Positions 26,872 through 34,660 of a stretch of 64,000 nt of DNA are shown here, piece by piece. This stretch comes from Alphaproteobacteria bacterium. GTDB lineage: Bacteria > Pseudomonadota > Alphaproteobacteria > JAUHZY01. The stretch's first letter is position 1; each line of letters begins with the position of its first letter. The translations under genes were made by a program, and so were the position numbers. The DNA is taken from the NCBI GenBank assembly GCA_030425825.1, contig JAUHZY010000001.1, positions 248,001 through 312,000 on the forward strand. The letters run 5' to 3'. The notes beneath the pieces are model-generated. The model searched no databases. It had not been told where the DNA came from and saw only the letters and a program-made list of their open reading frames with translations.

Positions 26872-28563
26872 ATGCCGACACTAGACTTCAAAGGAAAACA
26901 GTTTGTTTATGCTCATCATTTGAGCGTGCCGTTTAAGCAGCTAGATATTGATGAAAAAAAATCTTTGCCTAAAGACGGTAAACCTTCACTGGATGATAAT
27001 CTGATTATTCATGGTGATAATCTGCATGCCCTAAAAGCCCTTTTGCCTAAATATGCTGGAAAGGTGAAGTGTATTTATATTGATCCGCCTTACAACACGG
27101 GCAATGAAGGATGGTGTTATAATGACAAAGTTAATGCGCCATTGATCAAAGAGTGGCTAAAAAAAGAGGCAAATCCAGTCGATAAAGAAGACTTGGAGCG
27201 TCATGACAAATGGCTGTGCATGATGTGGCCGCGCTTGCAGTTATTGCGGGAGCTGTTGAGTGATGACGGAGTGATTTTTGTCAGTATTGACGATAATGAG
27301 GTGCAAAATCTGAGATGTTTAATGGATGAGATATTTGATCAAAAGAATATGCTGGCCAATCTGGTTTGGAATTTAGGTACGGGAACAACTGCGGGTCATT
27401 TCACCCGTTCTCATGAGTACGTTCTTGCTTATGCAAAAAGAAAATCAAATTTGAGTAATTTCTTCTCTCCAGATGGAGGGAAGATCAGGCACGGCGCATT
27501 AAAGAGAATATCTAAGAAAAATCCAGCTTCGGTGATTAATTTTCCTGCTGGAGTAGAATTTGAAGGGGAGGATGCAGAGTTTTCGGGCATTATTGGAGGC
27601 AGTGAAATACAAACTATTTTAGATGAAAAGATGACTTTTAAGGGTGGAAAGCTAGAGCAGCCAGTCAATATTGAGGCTGGTTGGGCAATGAAAGACTTGA
27701 TTGTTAAATGGCTGAGGGGTGAAGATGTTGTAGATAGTAAGGGACAAAAGCTTGAAAAAATTTATTTTAATAAATCTGGTATTGTTTGTTATGAAAAAAG
27801 ACGAACCATTGTTAATCCCAAGACAGTTATTAGTGGTGTTGCGAACACTAAACATGGCTCATCAGAATTGTCAGAAATTCTTGATAAAAATGGGTTTGAT
27901 TATCCTAAACCTAGCAGCCTTGTTCAGTATTTAATTTATACCCTTACAGCCGATCATGAAGATGCTGTAATTTTGGACTCATTCGCTGGATCAGGAACTA
28001 CAGCTCACGCTGTTCTTGATCTTAACAAAAAAGATGGTGGTAATCGTAAATTCATCTTGGTGGAGTGTGAAGGTTATGCCAATGACATTACTGCCGAACG
28101 AGTGCGGCGTGTTATTAAGGGTGTGCCAGACGCTAAAGATGATGCCCTTAGAGAAGGACTTGGTGGGTCATTCACGTTTTGTGATTTAGGGCAGGAAATT
28201 AACATTGAGAACCTTCTTAAAGGTGAAAATCTACCAGAGCATGATGAGTTGGCACGGTATGCGTTTTATACCGCCACAGGTTTAACTCTGGATAATGTGT
28301 GGCAAGGAGCAGATTACTTCATCGGCGAAACTGAAAATTACCGTGTGCATTTGATTTATAAGCCTGATTTGCAATTCTTGCGCTCTGGCGACTCTGCTTT
28401 AAATATGCCGCTTGCCAAGTCAATATCGGCGGTACGAGACGGCACGGGTAAATCTGCACTGGTTTTTGCGACACATAAATTCATGGGACAAAAAGAGCTG
28501 ACGGATATGGGGATTACCTATTGCCAGTTGCCTTATGCAATTCACCGCGTCATGGGAGATTGA
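26872..28563 (+). CDS. mod: Type III restriction-modification methyltransferase (Mod)
   Basis: A 563-residue beta-class N6-adenine methyltransferase. Motif IV is DPPY in YIDPPYNTGNEG (about residue 65), followed by the variable target-recognition region (about 150-340). Motif I is FAGSGTTAHAVL (about 370), then KFILVECEGYANDITAERVRR. It methylates one strand of the target and specifies the site for Res. Downstream res begins 4 bases after the stop, so the two are co-translated. The specificity cannot be read from the sequence. Confidence 0.95.
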   Translation: MPTLDFKGKQFVYAHHLSVPFKQLDIDEKKSLPKDGKPSLDDNLIIHGDNLHALKALLPKYAGKVKCIYIDPPYNTGNEGWCYNDKVNAPLIKEWLKKEANPVDKEDLERHDKWLCMMWPRLQLLRELLSDDGVIFVSIDDNEVQNLRCLMDEIFDQKNMLANLVWNLGTGTTAGHFTRSHEYVLAYAKRKSNLSNFFSPDGGKIRHGALKRISKKNPASVINFPAGVEFEGEDAEFSGIIGGSEIQTILDEKMTFKGGKLEQPVNIEAGWAMKDLIVKWLRGEDVVDSKGQKLEKIYFNKSGIVCYEKRRTIVNPKTVISGVANTKHGSSELSEILDKNGFDYPKPSSLVQYLIYTLTADHEDAVILDSFAGSGTTAHAVLDLNKKDGGNRKFILVECEGYANDITAERVRRVIKGVPDAKDDALREGLGGSFTFCDLGQEINIENLLKGENLPEHDELARYAFYTATGLTLDNVWQGADYFIGETENYRVHLIYKPDLQFLRSGDSALNMPLAKSISAVRDGTGKSALVFATHKFMGQKELTDMGITYCQLPYAIHRVMGD

Positions 28564-28567
28564 ACGC

Positions 28568-31171
28568 ATGGAATTGAAAGACTATCAACGCCGTGTGATC
28601 GAACGTTATGATGATTATACACAAGCCCTATACGCCGAGCGACAGAAGGCAGAAAAGGCCCTCAAAGCCCTTGAAGAGGCAGGGGTAGACATTCCAGACG
28701 GCATAGGTGATTGGCCTAAGAACGCATGGAAAAAAAATGAGACCGTCTTGCCGCGTGTTAAAACCCAAATGGGCCTTAAAATTCCTGAATACGTACAACG
28801 TTATGATGCGAGAAAACGCTCGATTCCACATGTCTGTCTAAAAGTTCCAACGGGTGGGGGTAAAACTTTACTAGCAACAGAATGTGTTGGGCGTGTGCAG
28901 ACAGATTTTTTAAAACGCCAGACAGGACTGGTGCTTTGGGTTGTTCCAACTGTTCAAATCTATCGTCAAACATGGAAAGCGCTGGCCAATCGTGAGCATC
29001 CTTATCGCCAGACGTTGGAACGTGCCTCTGGCGGTCGTGTGAAGGTGCTGGAAAAGGATGATCCGTTTACCAAGTCAGACACTGAAAACTATTTATGTGT
29101 TATGTTGGTGCGGTTGGCCGCCACAAACCGCGCCAATAATAAGGATTTTTTAAAAATATTCCGAGATGCCGGAAAATACACTAGTTTTTTTCCTGAGCCT
29201 GATGATTTCACCGCCAATAATGATTTACTCAATGCTTATCCTGATCTTGAGACCAATGATTTGGGTGATGCAGGCGCGTTTGTAAGCGTTTCGGTTAAGC
29301 AAAGTCTTGTAAATACCTTGAAGATGTTACGCCCCGTTGTTGTGATTGATGAGGGCCATAAGGCTTACTCTGATAATACCCGTGACAGTTTAAATAACTT
29401 TAATCCGTCTTTTATCTTGGAACTGACCGCCACACCAAATTTCAAGCGGCATGTCAGCAATGTTTTGGTAGATGTGTCGGGCCTTGACCTGAAAGATGAA
29501 CAAATGATTAAGTTGCCGATCAATATTATCAATACAAAAAATGGTGATTGGCAAAATACTTTAACAATGGCACATGGTCGCCTGACAGAGTTGGCGAATA
29601 AGGCCCATGACTTGCAAGCAGAAGACGGACGCTATATCAGGCCAATTATGGTTGTGCGTGTTGAGCGTACAGGAAAAGACCAGCGCGACGGGCAGAAAAT
29701 TCATGCGCTAGATGCCCGAGATTATCTTATCGAGAGGCTTTCAGTCAAAGAAGAAGAGATACGCATAAAGTCATCGGAAAAAGATGAATTGGGCGACACA
29801 GACCTTTTTGATCCATTGTGTCCAGTCAAATACATCATCACTAAAGAGGCCTTGCAGGAAGGTTGGGATTGTTCTTTTGCCTATATCCTAGCCTTGCTTG
29901 ATAATACCACAGCCCGAACAGCCATGACACAAATGGTGGGTCGTGTTTTGCGTCAACCGGATGCTAGGTCAACCAGTATGGAAACTTTAAACCAATGTTA
30001 CGTCTTTTGCTATGATCAGGATGTCAGTGTAGCCGTTGATAATGTTCGCAAAGGTTTGGAAGAAGAGGGTATGACAGGGCTTTCCGAATTTGTGAAGGCA
30101 GAAGGCATGGGTGGCAATGCAGAGGGGCAAGGTGCAGAGTTGCGTTTGATTGCTCGTAGCGAAAAGTTTAAAGAGTTAAAAGTCTTCTTGCCAAAGGTCT
30201 TGCATAAAGAGGGTAAAGGCTGGCGTGATATAAATTATGACCGTGATATTCTAAGCCATATTCCTTGGCATGACCTGACTTTTGATATTGAACATTTTTT
30301 GGATGCTAAAGATGTACCCTTGACCACAGAAACAAGTGTCGACGTTGACTTGATCAATCAACAAGGCGAATTTGATCTAGTGACAAAAATACAAAGACAT
30401 GATGTTTGGGTTGAAAAGAAATTGGACTTGGCCTTTCTATCGCGTCCGCTGATGGATGTCATCCCCAACCCGTGGCAAGCCACACGTATATTGTTGAAAG
30501 CCATTGAAGACTTGAAAGGTAAGGAGCGAACCGAAGAGATGATTTATAATGGCCGATTGCATTTGCTAGATAGTATGAAACGTCATTTGAAGCATCGTGT
30601 GCATGAATGTTCGGAAGCTATATTTAGGAGCAAACTGAAAAGTGGTGATGTTGTTTTTCGACTTGTCACAAATGGCAATAAAGATTTGAACTTTCAAATT
30701 GCTCACGAGTTGAAGGTTATGGCGCGACAAAATGAACGTAAGTTGTTTAAAGAAAGCGGTGACAAGGTTGAGAATAGTCTTTTTGAAATGGTATTTGAAA
30801 AGGATTTGAACAATCTGGAAAAAGATTTTGCCTTGTATCTATCAGATAGTGAGGTCATTACGTGGTGGCACAGAATGGTTGCACGGCAAGATTACTCTTT
30901 GCAAGGGTGGCAAAGGAACAAGATTTATCCTGACTTTGTTGCATGTGCCAATAATGATCGCCTTCTGGTTTTGGAAACGAAAGGTCTTCAACTAAAGGGT
31001 AATGATGATACAGAATATAAAACACGCTTATTTGAGATGTTAACCCACTATCACAAAGAGGTCGTTGAGACAGGGGTCATCAGTCTTGCCTCTGATGATG
31101 AAAAACAAATTTCTTTACATATGTTGATGGAAGATGATTGGAAAGATAGAATTGCTGAAATACTTCATTAA
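28568..31171 (+). CDS. res: Type III restriction endonuclease subunit (Res)
   Basis: A start at the ATG in GAACGCATGGAATTG gives 867 residues. SF2 helicase motifs: Walker A PTGGGKTLLATE (about 105), DEGH in VVIDEGHKAYSD, LTATP, and QMVGRVLRQPD. The C-terminal nuclease has the PD-(D/E)xK pattern DFVACANN...VLETKG near residue 800. It translocates or diffuses on DNA with Mod and cuts when two unmodified sites meet. It appears intact, so the system may be active. Confidence 0.95.
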   Translation: MELKDYQRRVIERYDDYTQALYAERQKAEKALKALEEAGVDIPDGIGDWPKNAWKKNETVLPRVKTQMGLKIPEYVQRYDARKRSIPHVCLKVPTGGGKTLLATECVGRVQTDFLKRQTGLVLWVVPTVQIYRQTWKALANREHPYRQTLERASGGRVKVLEKDDPFTKSDTENYLCVMLVRLAATNRANNKDFLKIFRDAGKYTSFFPEPDDFTANNDLLNAYPDLETNDLGDAGAFVSVSVKQSLVNTLKMLRPVVVIDEGHKAYSDNTRDSLNNFNPSFILELTATPNFKRHVSNVLVDVSGLDLKDEQMIKLPINIINTKNGDWQNTLTMAHGRLTELANKAHDLQAEDGRYIRPIMVVRVERTGKDQRDGQKIHALDARDYLIERLSVKEEEIRIKSSEKDELGDTDLFDPLCPVKYIITKEALQEGWDCSFAYILALLDNTTARTAMTQMVGRVLRQPDARSTSMETLNQCYVFCYDQDVSVAVDNVRKGLEEEGMTGLSEFVKAEGMGGNAEGQGAELRLIARSEKFKELKVFLPKVLHKEGKGWRDINYDRDILSHIPWHDLTFDIEHFLDAKDVPLTTETSVDVDLINQQGEFDLVTKIQRHDVWVEKKLDLAFLSRPLMDVIPNPWQATRILLKAIEDLKGKERTEEMIYNGRLHLLDSMKRHLKHRVHECSEAIFRSKLKSGDVVFRLVTNGNKDLNFQIAHELKVMARQNERKLFKESGDKVENSLFEMVFEKDLNNLEKDFALYLSDSEVITWWHRMVARQDYSLQGWQRNKIYPDFVACANNDRLLVLETKGLQLKGNDDTEYKTRLFEMLTHYHKEVVETGVISLASDDEKQISLHMLMEDDWKDRIAEILH

Positions 31172-31230
31172 GATAATGGGGAGGGGTGCTTCAAAATGCA
31201 CATGAATACAAGAAGATAAGAGATGATAAT

Positions 31231-32154
31231 ATGACATTAAATCTTTCACAAACAGTGGCTGAGTTTTTAGAGAAAAATGCAGAGCAAAGATTTACCGCTA
31301 GGCAGATTGCAGAGTGGATATTTGCAACGTACCCAGACGAATGCCGTGAAAAGCAGAGCAGATCAACAGCAACCGTTAATCCCTTGGACAATGATTCAGC
31401 TGTTATTCAGCAGCTTGTTGCTGAGATCGGTTCACAGCGTCCTCGCCTGCAAAAGAAAAACCAAAATATCAAAACTACAGAGGGAAGACCGCGCAAATAT
31501 TATTACACGACACAAGAAGATATGGATGAGGTCAAAAATGCCGAAACAAAGGCTTCTGAACAAAAAGCTTATGTGAAAGAGCATGACCTTTACCCCCTTT
31601 TATCAGATTTTTTATGGTCAGAGTTGAATATTTATAGCAAGCGGATCGATGAGAAGCGTTCTCGTAACAGTCGTGGGCCTAATGGTAATCGTTGGCTTTA
31701 CCCTGACTTGGTGGGAATGGAAGATTTGAGTGCCGATTGGCATCAAGAGATAAAAGATTGTGTGAAGCAATATGCAGATAAAAAAACAAAACTTTGGTCC
31801 TTTGAAGTCAAGATTCTGATAAACCGTTCCAATGTTCGTGAGGTTTTCTTTCAAACGGTTAGTAATTCATCTTGGGCCAATTTTGGCTATCTTGTGGCCG
31901 GTGAAGTCGAGGGGGCAGATACCTTGAAAGAGTTAAGAATGCTGTCTGCTCTGCATGGTATTGGTTTTATCCGTTTGAATATAGATAACCCAGCGGAAAG
32001 CGAAATCATGATCCCGGCCAATGAGAAACAAGAGGTTGATTGGAATACAGCGAACCGCCTTGCCGAAGAAAACAGAGACTTTCTTGAATACGTGAAGTTA
32101 ATCAGGCATTTTTATCAAACAGGTGATGTGAAAGAGGGTGATTGGGATGTCTGA
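31231..32154 (+). CDS. HrgA-like (COG2958) protein with N-terminal HARE-HTH-type domain
   Basis: I prefer the ATG giving 307 residues (MTLNLSQTVAEFLEKNAEQR), as in the family. Residues 1-90 look like a HARE-type winged helix (FTARQIAEWIFATYPDECR, then GRPRKYYYT). The C-terminal part, from about 115, has LYPLLSDFLW, RWLYPDLVGMED, and LWSFEVKILINRS, a nuclease-like EVK pattern. COG2958/HrgA proteins are often next to restriction systems. It lies about 60 bases after res and overlaps the next gene by 8 bases. The role is unknown; an accessory nuclease or methylation sensor is inference. Confidence 0.7.
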   Translation: MTLNLSQTVAEFLEKNAEQRFTARQIAEWIFATYPDECREKQSRSTATVNPLDNDSAVIQQLVAEIGSQRPRLQKKNQNIKTTEGRPRKYYYTTQEDMDEVKNAETKASEQKAYVKEHDLYPLLSDFLWSELNIYSKRIDEKRSRNSRGPNGNRWLYPDLVGMEDLSADWHQEIKDCVKQYADKKTKLWSFEVKILINRSNVREVFFQTVSNSSWANFGYLVAGEVEGADTLKELRMLSALHGIGFIRLNIDNPAESEIMIPANEKQEVDWNTANRLAEENRDFLEYVKLIRHFYQTGDVKEGDWDV

Positions 32155-33175
32155 TGATAAAGAATATATTACCATGGGAGAGTTAGAAAAGAAGATCGAA
32201 GAGAAAAAACGGAAAACCAATGACCCTAAAAACATGGTCATGGTGAGAGGTGACCTTGGTGAAGTGGGGTGTGTTAAAGGTAATGCTGATGAGGAATTAA
32301 GACTTGATGGTGGGCATATTTCATTTCAAGGTCTAACATTCACCGGGAAGTTCAAAATAGATGTTGGGTCAGGAAGAATATCTTTTCTCGATTGCACATT
32401 TTCTAAGGTTGCCTTTGCCCAAGACTCTAATCTAAGAAGAACAGAGTTTAAGTCGTGCAATATGTACGACAGTGTTGTTTTTGATAATTGTAAACTTCAA
32501 TCTGCGAGATTTTATGGAAGAAGGGATAAGAATAGCCCTAATAATCTGACAAATATAAGTTTTGAGAAGTGTACGCTGCATTCAGCAAAATTTGTAAATC
32601 CAGAGAAGCCTGATGAGTTTGCTGAAAACCTTTCTACGAAGAGTTTTAAGAGTGCAGATCTAATGTCTTGTAATTTGCCATCCTATATGAATTTTGAGGC
32701 GTTGTTAAAGCGCCATGAGGACGCATCAAAAATTTGCAAAAATGTTCTGACCATTATGACATCATCTTTAGTTACAATATTACTTTCTATCGCAATTAAT
32801 TTTACATCTCAGCTGGCAGGCGAAGAGGGAAAAGCCACACTTAAATTATTTCTTTATGGCGATATTGATAATGCAGATGTATTCTTTGTTAGTGTCCTTT
32901 TCTATATGGTTTTCTTTTTTTTATACTTCATCAATACAGCGTCAATTGCCAAAGAGAAATATTTTGAGCTACCAGAGGTTTTTCCAGAAGGAACTGAAAG
33001 AATATCAGTGGTGTACCCTTGGATGTATAATTACTTTCTTGAGAAGGGGTATTGGTTTAAGTCACTCTTAGTGGGGGCAGTTTCTTTTGGTCTCCCGATT
33101 ATAACGATTGTTTTTTCTTTACTTGCATTAAAATGCCCAAATTACTTGAGACTGGCATTGAGTAATTTGTTTTAA
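32147..33175 (+). CDS. Pentapeptide-repeat membrane protein linked to the restriction operon
   Basis: A 342-residue protein. About residues 45-180 form degenerate pentapeptide repeats (ISFQGLTFTGKFKID, LRRTEFKSCNMYDSVVFDNC, ISFEKCTLHSAKF). The rest has three or four membrane helices (LTIMTSSLVTILLSIAINF, FFVSVLFYMVFFFLYFI, SLLVGAVSFGLPIITIVFS). Its start overlaps the HrgA-like gene, so it belongs to the operon. Pentapeptide proteins with membrane domains occur in defence loci; here it could be a back-up effector. That function is inferred. Confidence 0.75.
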   Translation: MSDDKEYITMGELEKKIEEKKRKTNDPKNMVMVRGDLGEVGCVKGNADEELRLDGGHISFQGLTFTGKFKIDVGSGRISFLDCTFSKVAFAQDSNLRRTEFKSCNMYDSVVFDNCKLQSARFYGRRDKNSPNNLTNISFEKCTLHSAKFVNPEKPDEFAENLSTKSFKSADLMSCNLPSYMNFEALLKRHEDASKICKNVLTIMTSSLVTILLSIAINFTSQLAGEEGKATLKLFLYGDIDNADVFFVSVLFYMVFFFLYFINTASIAKEKYFELPEVFPEGTERISVVYPWMYNYFLEKGYWFKSLLVGAVSFGLPIITIVFSLLALKCPNYLRLALSNLF

Positions 33176-33266
33176 ACGAAAATCGTTGTGCGGGTACATT
33201 TGTGGGTATAAAAATTAATTCACCTTTTAGCTTTTATTATATATCAATCTTTTAGTGTTTATTTAT

Positions 33267-33280
33267 GACTCCTGCCACCC
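33267..33280 (+). other. attR-like copy of the tRNA-Gln 3' end
   Basis: GACTCCTGCCACCC, 13 of 14 matching the tRNA copy at 22404. It lies about 90 bases past the last island gene. Confidence 0.55.
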
Positions 33281-33412
33281 AAAACAATCCCATAAAGTCT
33301 AAAAATTATAGTAAATACAACGGTTTCAAGCGTAATCTATCTGCTTGCGTCAAGTAAGGTCTGTTGACGTTTGGGGGTATTTTCTTATTTGTGGAAAGGA
33401 GATACCCTCAAA

Positions 33413-33550
33413 TTGAAACTTTCCGATATCAAATGTAAAAACGTTGTACCCACTGATAAGCCTTATAAACTGTCAGATGGGCAGGGCACGTATTTAGAGA
33501 TAAAACCAAAGGCAGAAAATATTGGCGCTTGCTAGTTTCCACAGTCTGAT
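33413..33550 (+). pseudogene. Frameshifted N-terminal remnant of a second P4-type integrase
   Basis: From a TTG, the frame reads LKLSDIKCKNVVPTDKPYKL then SDGQGTYLEIKPK, closely matching the N-terminus of the intact integrase at 22590 (MKLNDVKCKNAVAKDKRYKL). After KP the match moves to another frame (GRKYWRLLV, compare GRKYWRYRY) and then stops. A one-base frameshift and loss of everything after about 50 residues make it a dead fragment. It lies just past the attR-like copy, so an older related element used this site. Confidence 0.85.
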
Positions 33551-33791
33551 AGAGTCCAGAAACACTAGAAAAACCATTCAGCGTTGAAAGAAGAGGCGTC
33601 TCTAACAGGGCCTTTTGCAAATATTTTTCTAAATTGACGGGCTTATACCGTACAGCAATCACCCGCATTAAAAGAGGCAACACTCATCCAAAGCGTTTGG
33701 TATGCATCGAAATAAGTAGATGCCTTAAATGTCGATTTAGGTCAATGAGCATACGCATTTTATATGAGGACTTATTTTATCACTTTCTTAC
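33551..33791 (+). other. Gene-free stretch after the integrase remnant
   Basis: No convincing gene on either strand. It probably consists of decayed mobile DNA; a minus-strand ORF here is antisense to the remnant and lacks a recognisable domain. Confidence 0.35.
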
Positions 33792-33831
33792 TTGACACAG
33801 GCCTTTGTTGAGATTAATTATTAATTGTAGT

Positions 33832-33850
33832 GATAATAATTATTAATAAC
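33832..33850 (+). promoter_or_regulatory. Fur-like box upstream of hemP
   Basis: GATAATAATTATTAATAAC matches the classical 19-base Fur box GATAATGATAATCATTATC in 14 of 19 positions. TTGACA lies at 33792-33797. The centre AATAATTATT is a perfect palindrome. A very similar box occurs at 46972. It implies iron-dependent control of hemP and perhaps of the peroxiredoxin genes after it. Confidence 0.6.
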
Positions 33851-33861
33851 ATGGCTGATTG

Positions 33862-33984
33862 ATGATAAAACAAATTGAAGCAAAAGAGTTGTTTGACGGT
33901 GAATCAGTTGTTGTGATTGTTCATGGTGGCGAGCGTTATCAATTGCGTATCACAAAGAACGATAAGTTAATTTTAACAAAATAA
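33862..33984 (+). CDS. hemP: Hemin uptake protein HemP/HmuP
   Basis: A 40-residue protein (MIKQIEAKELFDGESVVVIV, then HGGERYQLRITKNDKLILTK). The HGGxxYxLRxTKxxKLILTK pattern is the HemP signature. HmuP is a small regulator/co-activator of heme-uptake genes in Bradyrhizobium. It starts 11 bases after the Fur-like box; the ribosome site is weak. No heme transporter is adjacent, which is unusual. Instead a peroxiredoxin gene follows 64 bases later. Confidence 0.88.
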   Translation: MIKQIEAKELFDGESVVVIVHGGERYQLRITKNDKLILTK

Positions 33985-34048
33985 ATCTAGCCAGCAAGCA
34001 ACGTTTAAGCGCAGCGAGCAAGCAAACTATGTAGATTAGGAGACTTCT

Positions 34049-34651
34049 ATGACGTTGCTTGTGGGTAAGACTGCGCCTGACTTTACATCTTTGGCGATTA
34101 TGCCAGATGACAGTTTTGAATCATCTTTCAACTTGACCAAGTATTTGAATGGTAAAATGGGCATTTTGTTCTTTTACGCGATGGACTTCTCTTACGTATG
34201 CCCAACAGAGCTGATTGCTATTGATAAGCGTGTTAATAGTTTTAAAGAGAGAAATGTTTTGCCTATAGCAATCAGTGTTGATTCTCATCTTTCGCATTTG
34301 CGTTGGAAAACAATCGCACCAGAGCGTGGTGGTATTGGCAAGGTTCAGTTTCCGCTGGTTTCTGACCTGACGCGACGTGTGTCACAAGGATATGACGTTC
34401 TTGTTAATGATTCTTTAAGCCTTCGCGCCACATTCCTTATCGATAAAATCGGCGTTGTTCGTCATCAATCTGTGAATGACCTGCCGATTGGTCGAAATAT
34501 AGATGAGATGCTGCGGACGATTGATGCGCTTCAACATCATGAAAAAACAGGTGAGGTTGCGCCAGCAGGGTGGGTTAAAGGTAAATCAGCCATGAAGCCA
34601 GACGAAGAAGGTGTTGAAAAATACTTGTCGCAATTTAAAACAGCTTTGTAG
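34049..34651 (+). CDS. Peroxiredoxin (AhpC/Prx1-type) lacking the resolving cysteine
   Basis: A 200-residue thioredoxin-fold peroxidase. The peroxidatic Cys is in FSYVCPTEL (about residue 51), with the Arg and the SVDSHLSHLRW loop as in 2-Cys enzymes. The C-terminal motif, normally GEVCPAGW, reads GEVAPAGW, so the resolving Cys is Ala; the family should then act as 1-Cys or use an outside thiol partner. AGGAGA precedes the start. It is followed 9 bases later by the Cys-repeat protein, which could supply thiols. That partnership is inferred. Confidence 0.9.
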   Translation: MTLLVGKTAPDFTSLAIMPDDSFESSFNLTKYLNGKMGILFFYAMDFSYVCPTELIAIDKRVNSFKERNVLPIAISVDSHLSHLRWKTIAPERGGIGKVQFPLVSDLTRRVSQGYDVLVNDSLSLRATFLIDKIGVVRHQSVNDLPIGRNIDEMLRTIDALQHHEKTGEVAPAGWVKGKSAMKPDEEGVEKYLSQFKTAL

Positions 34652-34660
34652 GAAACATTC

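Larger units (their letters stand above)
22404..33280. mobile_element. Integrated genomic island with type III restriction-modification cargo
   Basis: About 10.9 kb between the imperfect att copies. Order: P4-type integrase, mobile-element protein, AlpA-like regulator, HTH/zinc-ribbon protein, second tyrosine recombinase, mod, res, HrgA-like gene, pentapeptide membrane protein, all on the plus strand. The short and imperfect right att copy suggests that the original right end may have decayed or been rearranged, so excision may no longer be possible. Confidence 0.8.

Noticed and set aside
33429-33683. 84-residue ORF on the minus strand
   Set aside because: It runs antisense to the integrase remnant, has no recognisable domain and no good ribosome site.
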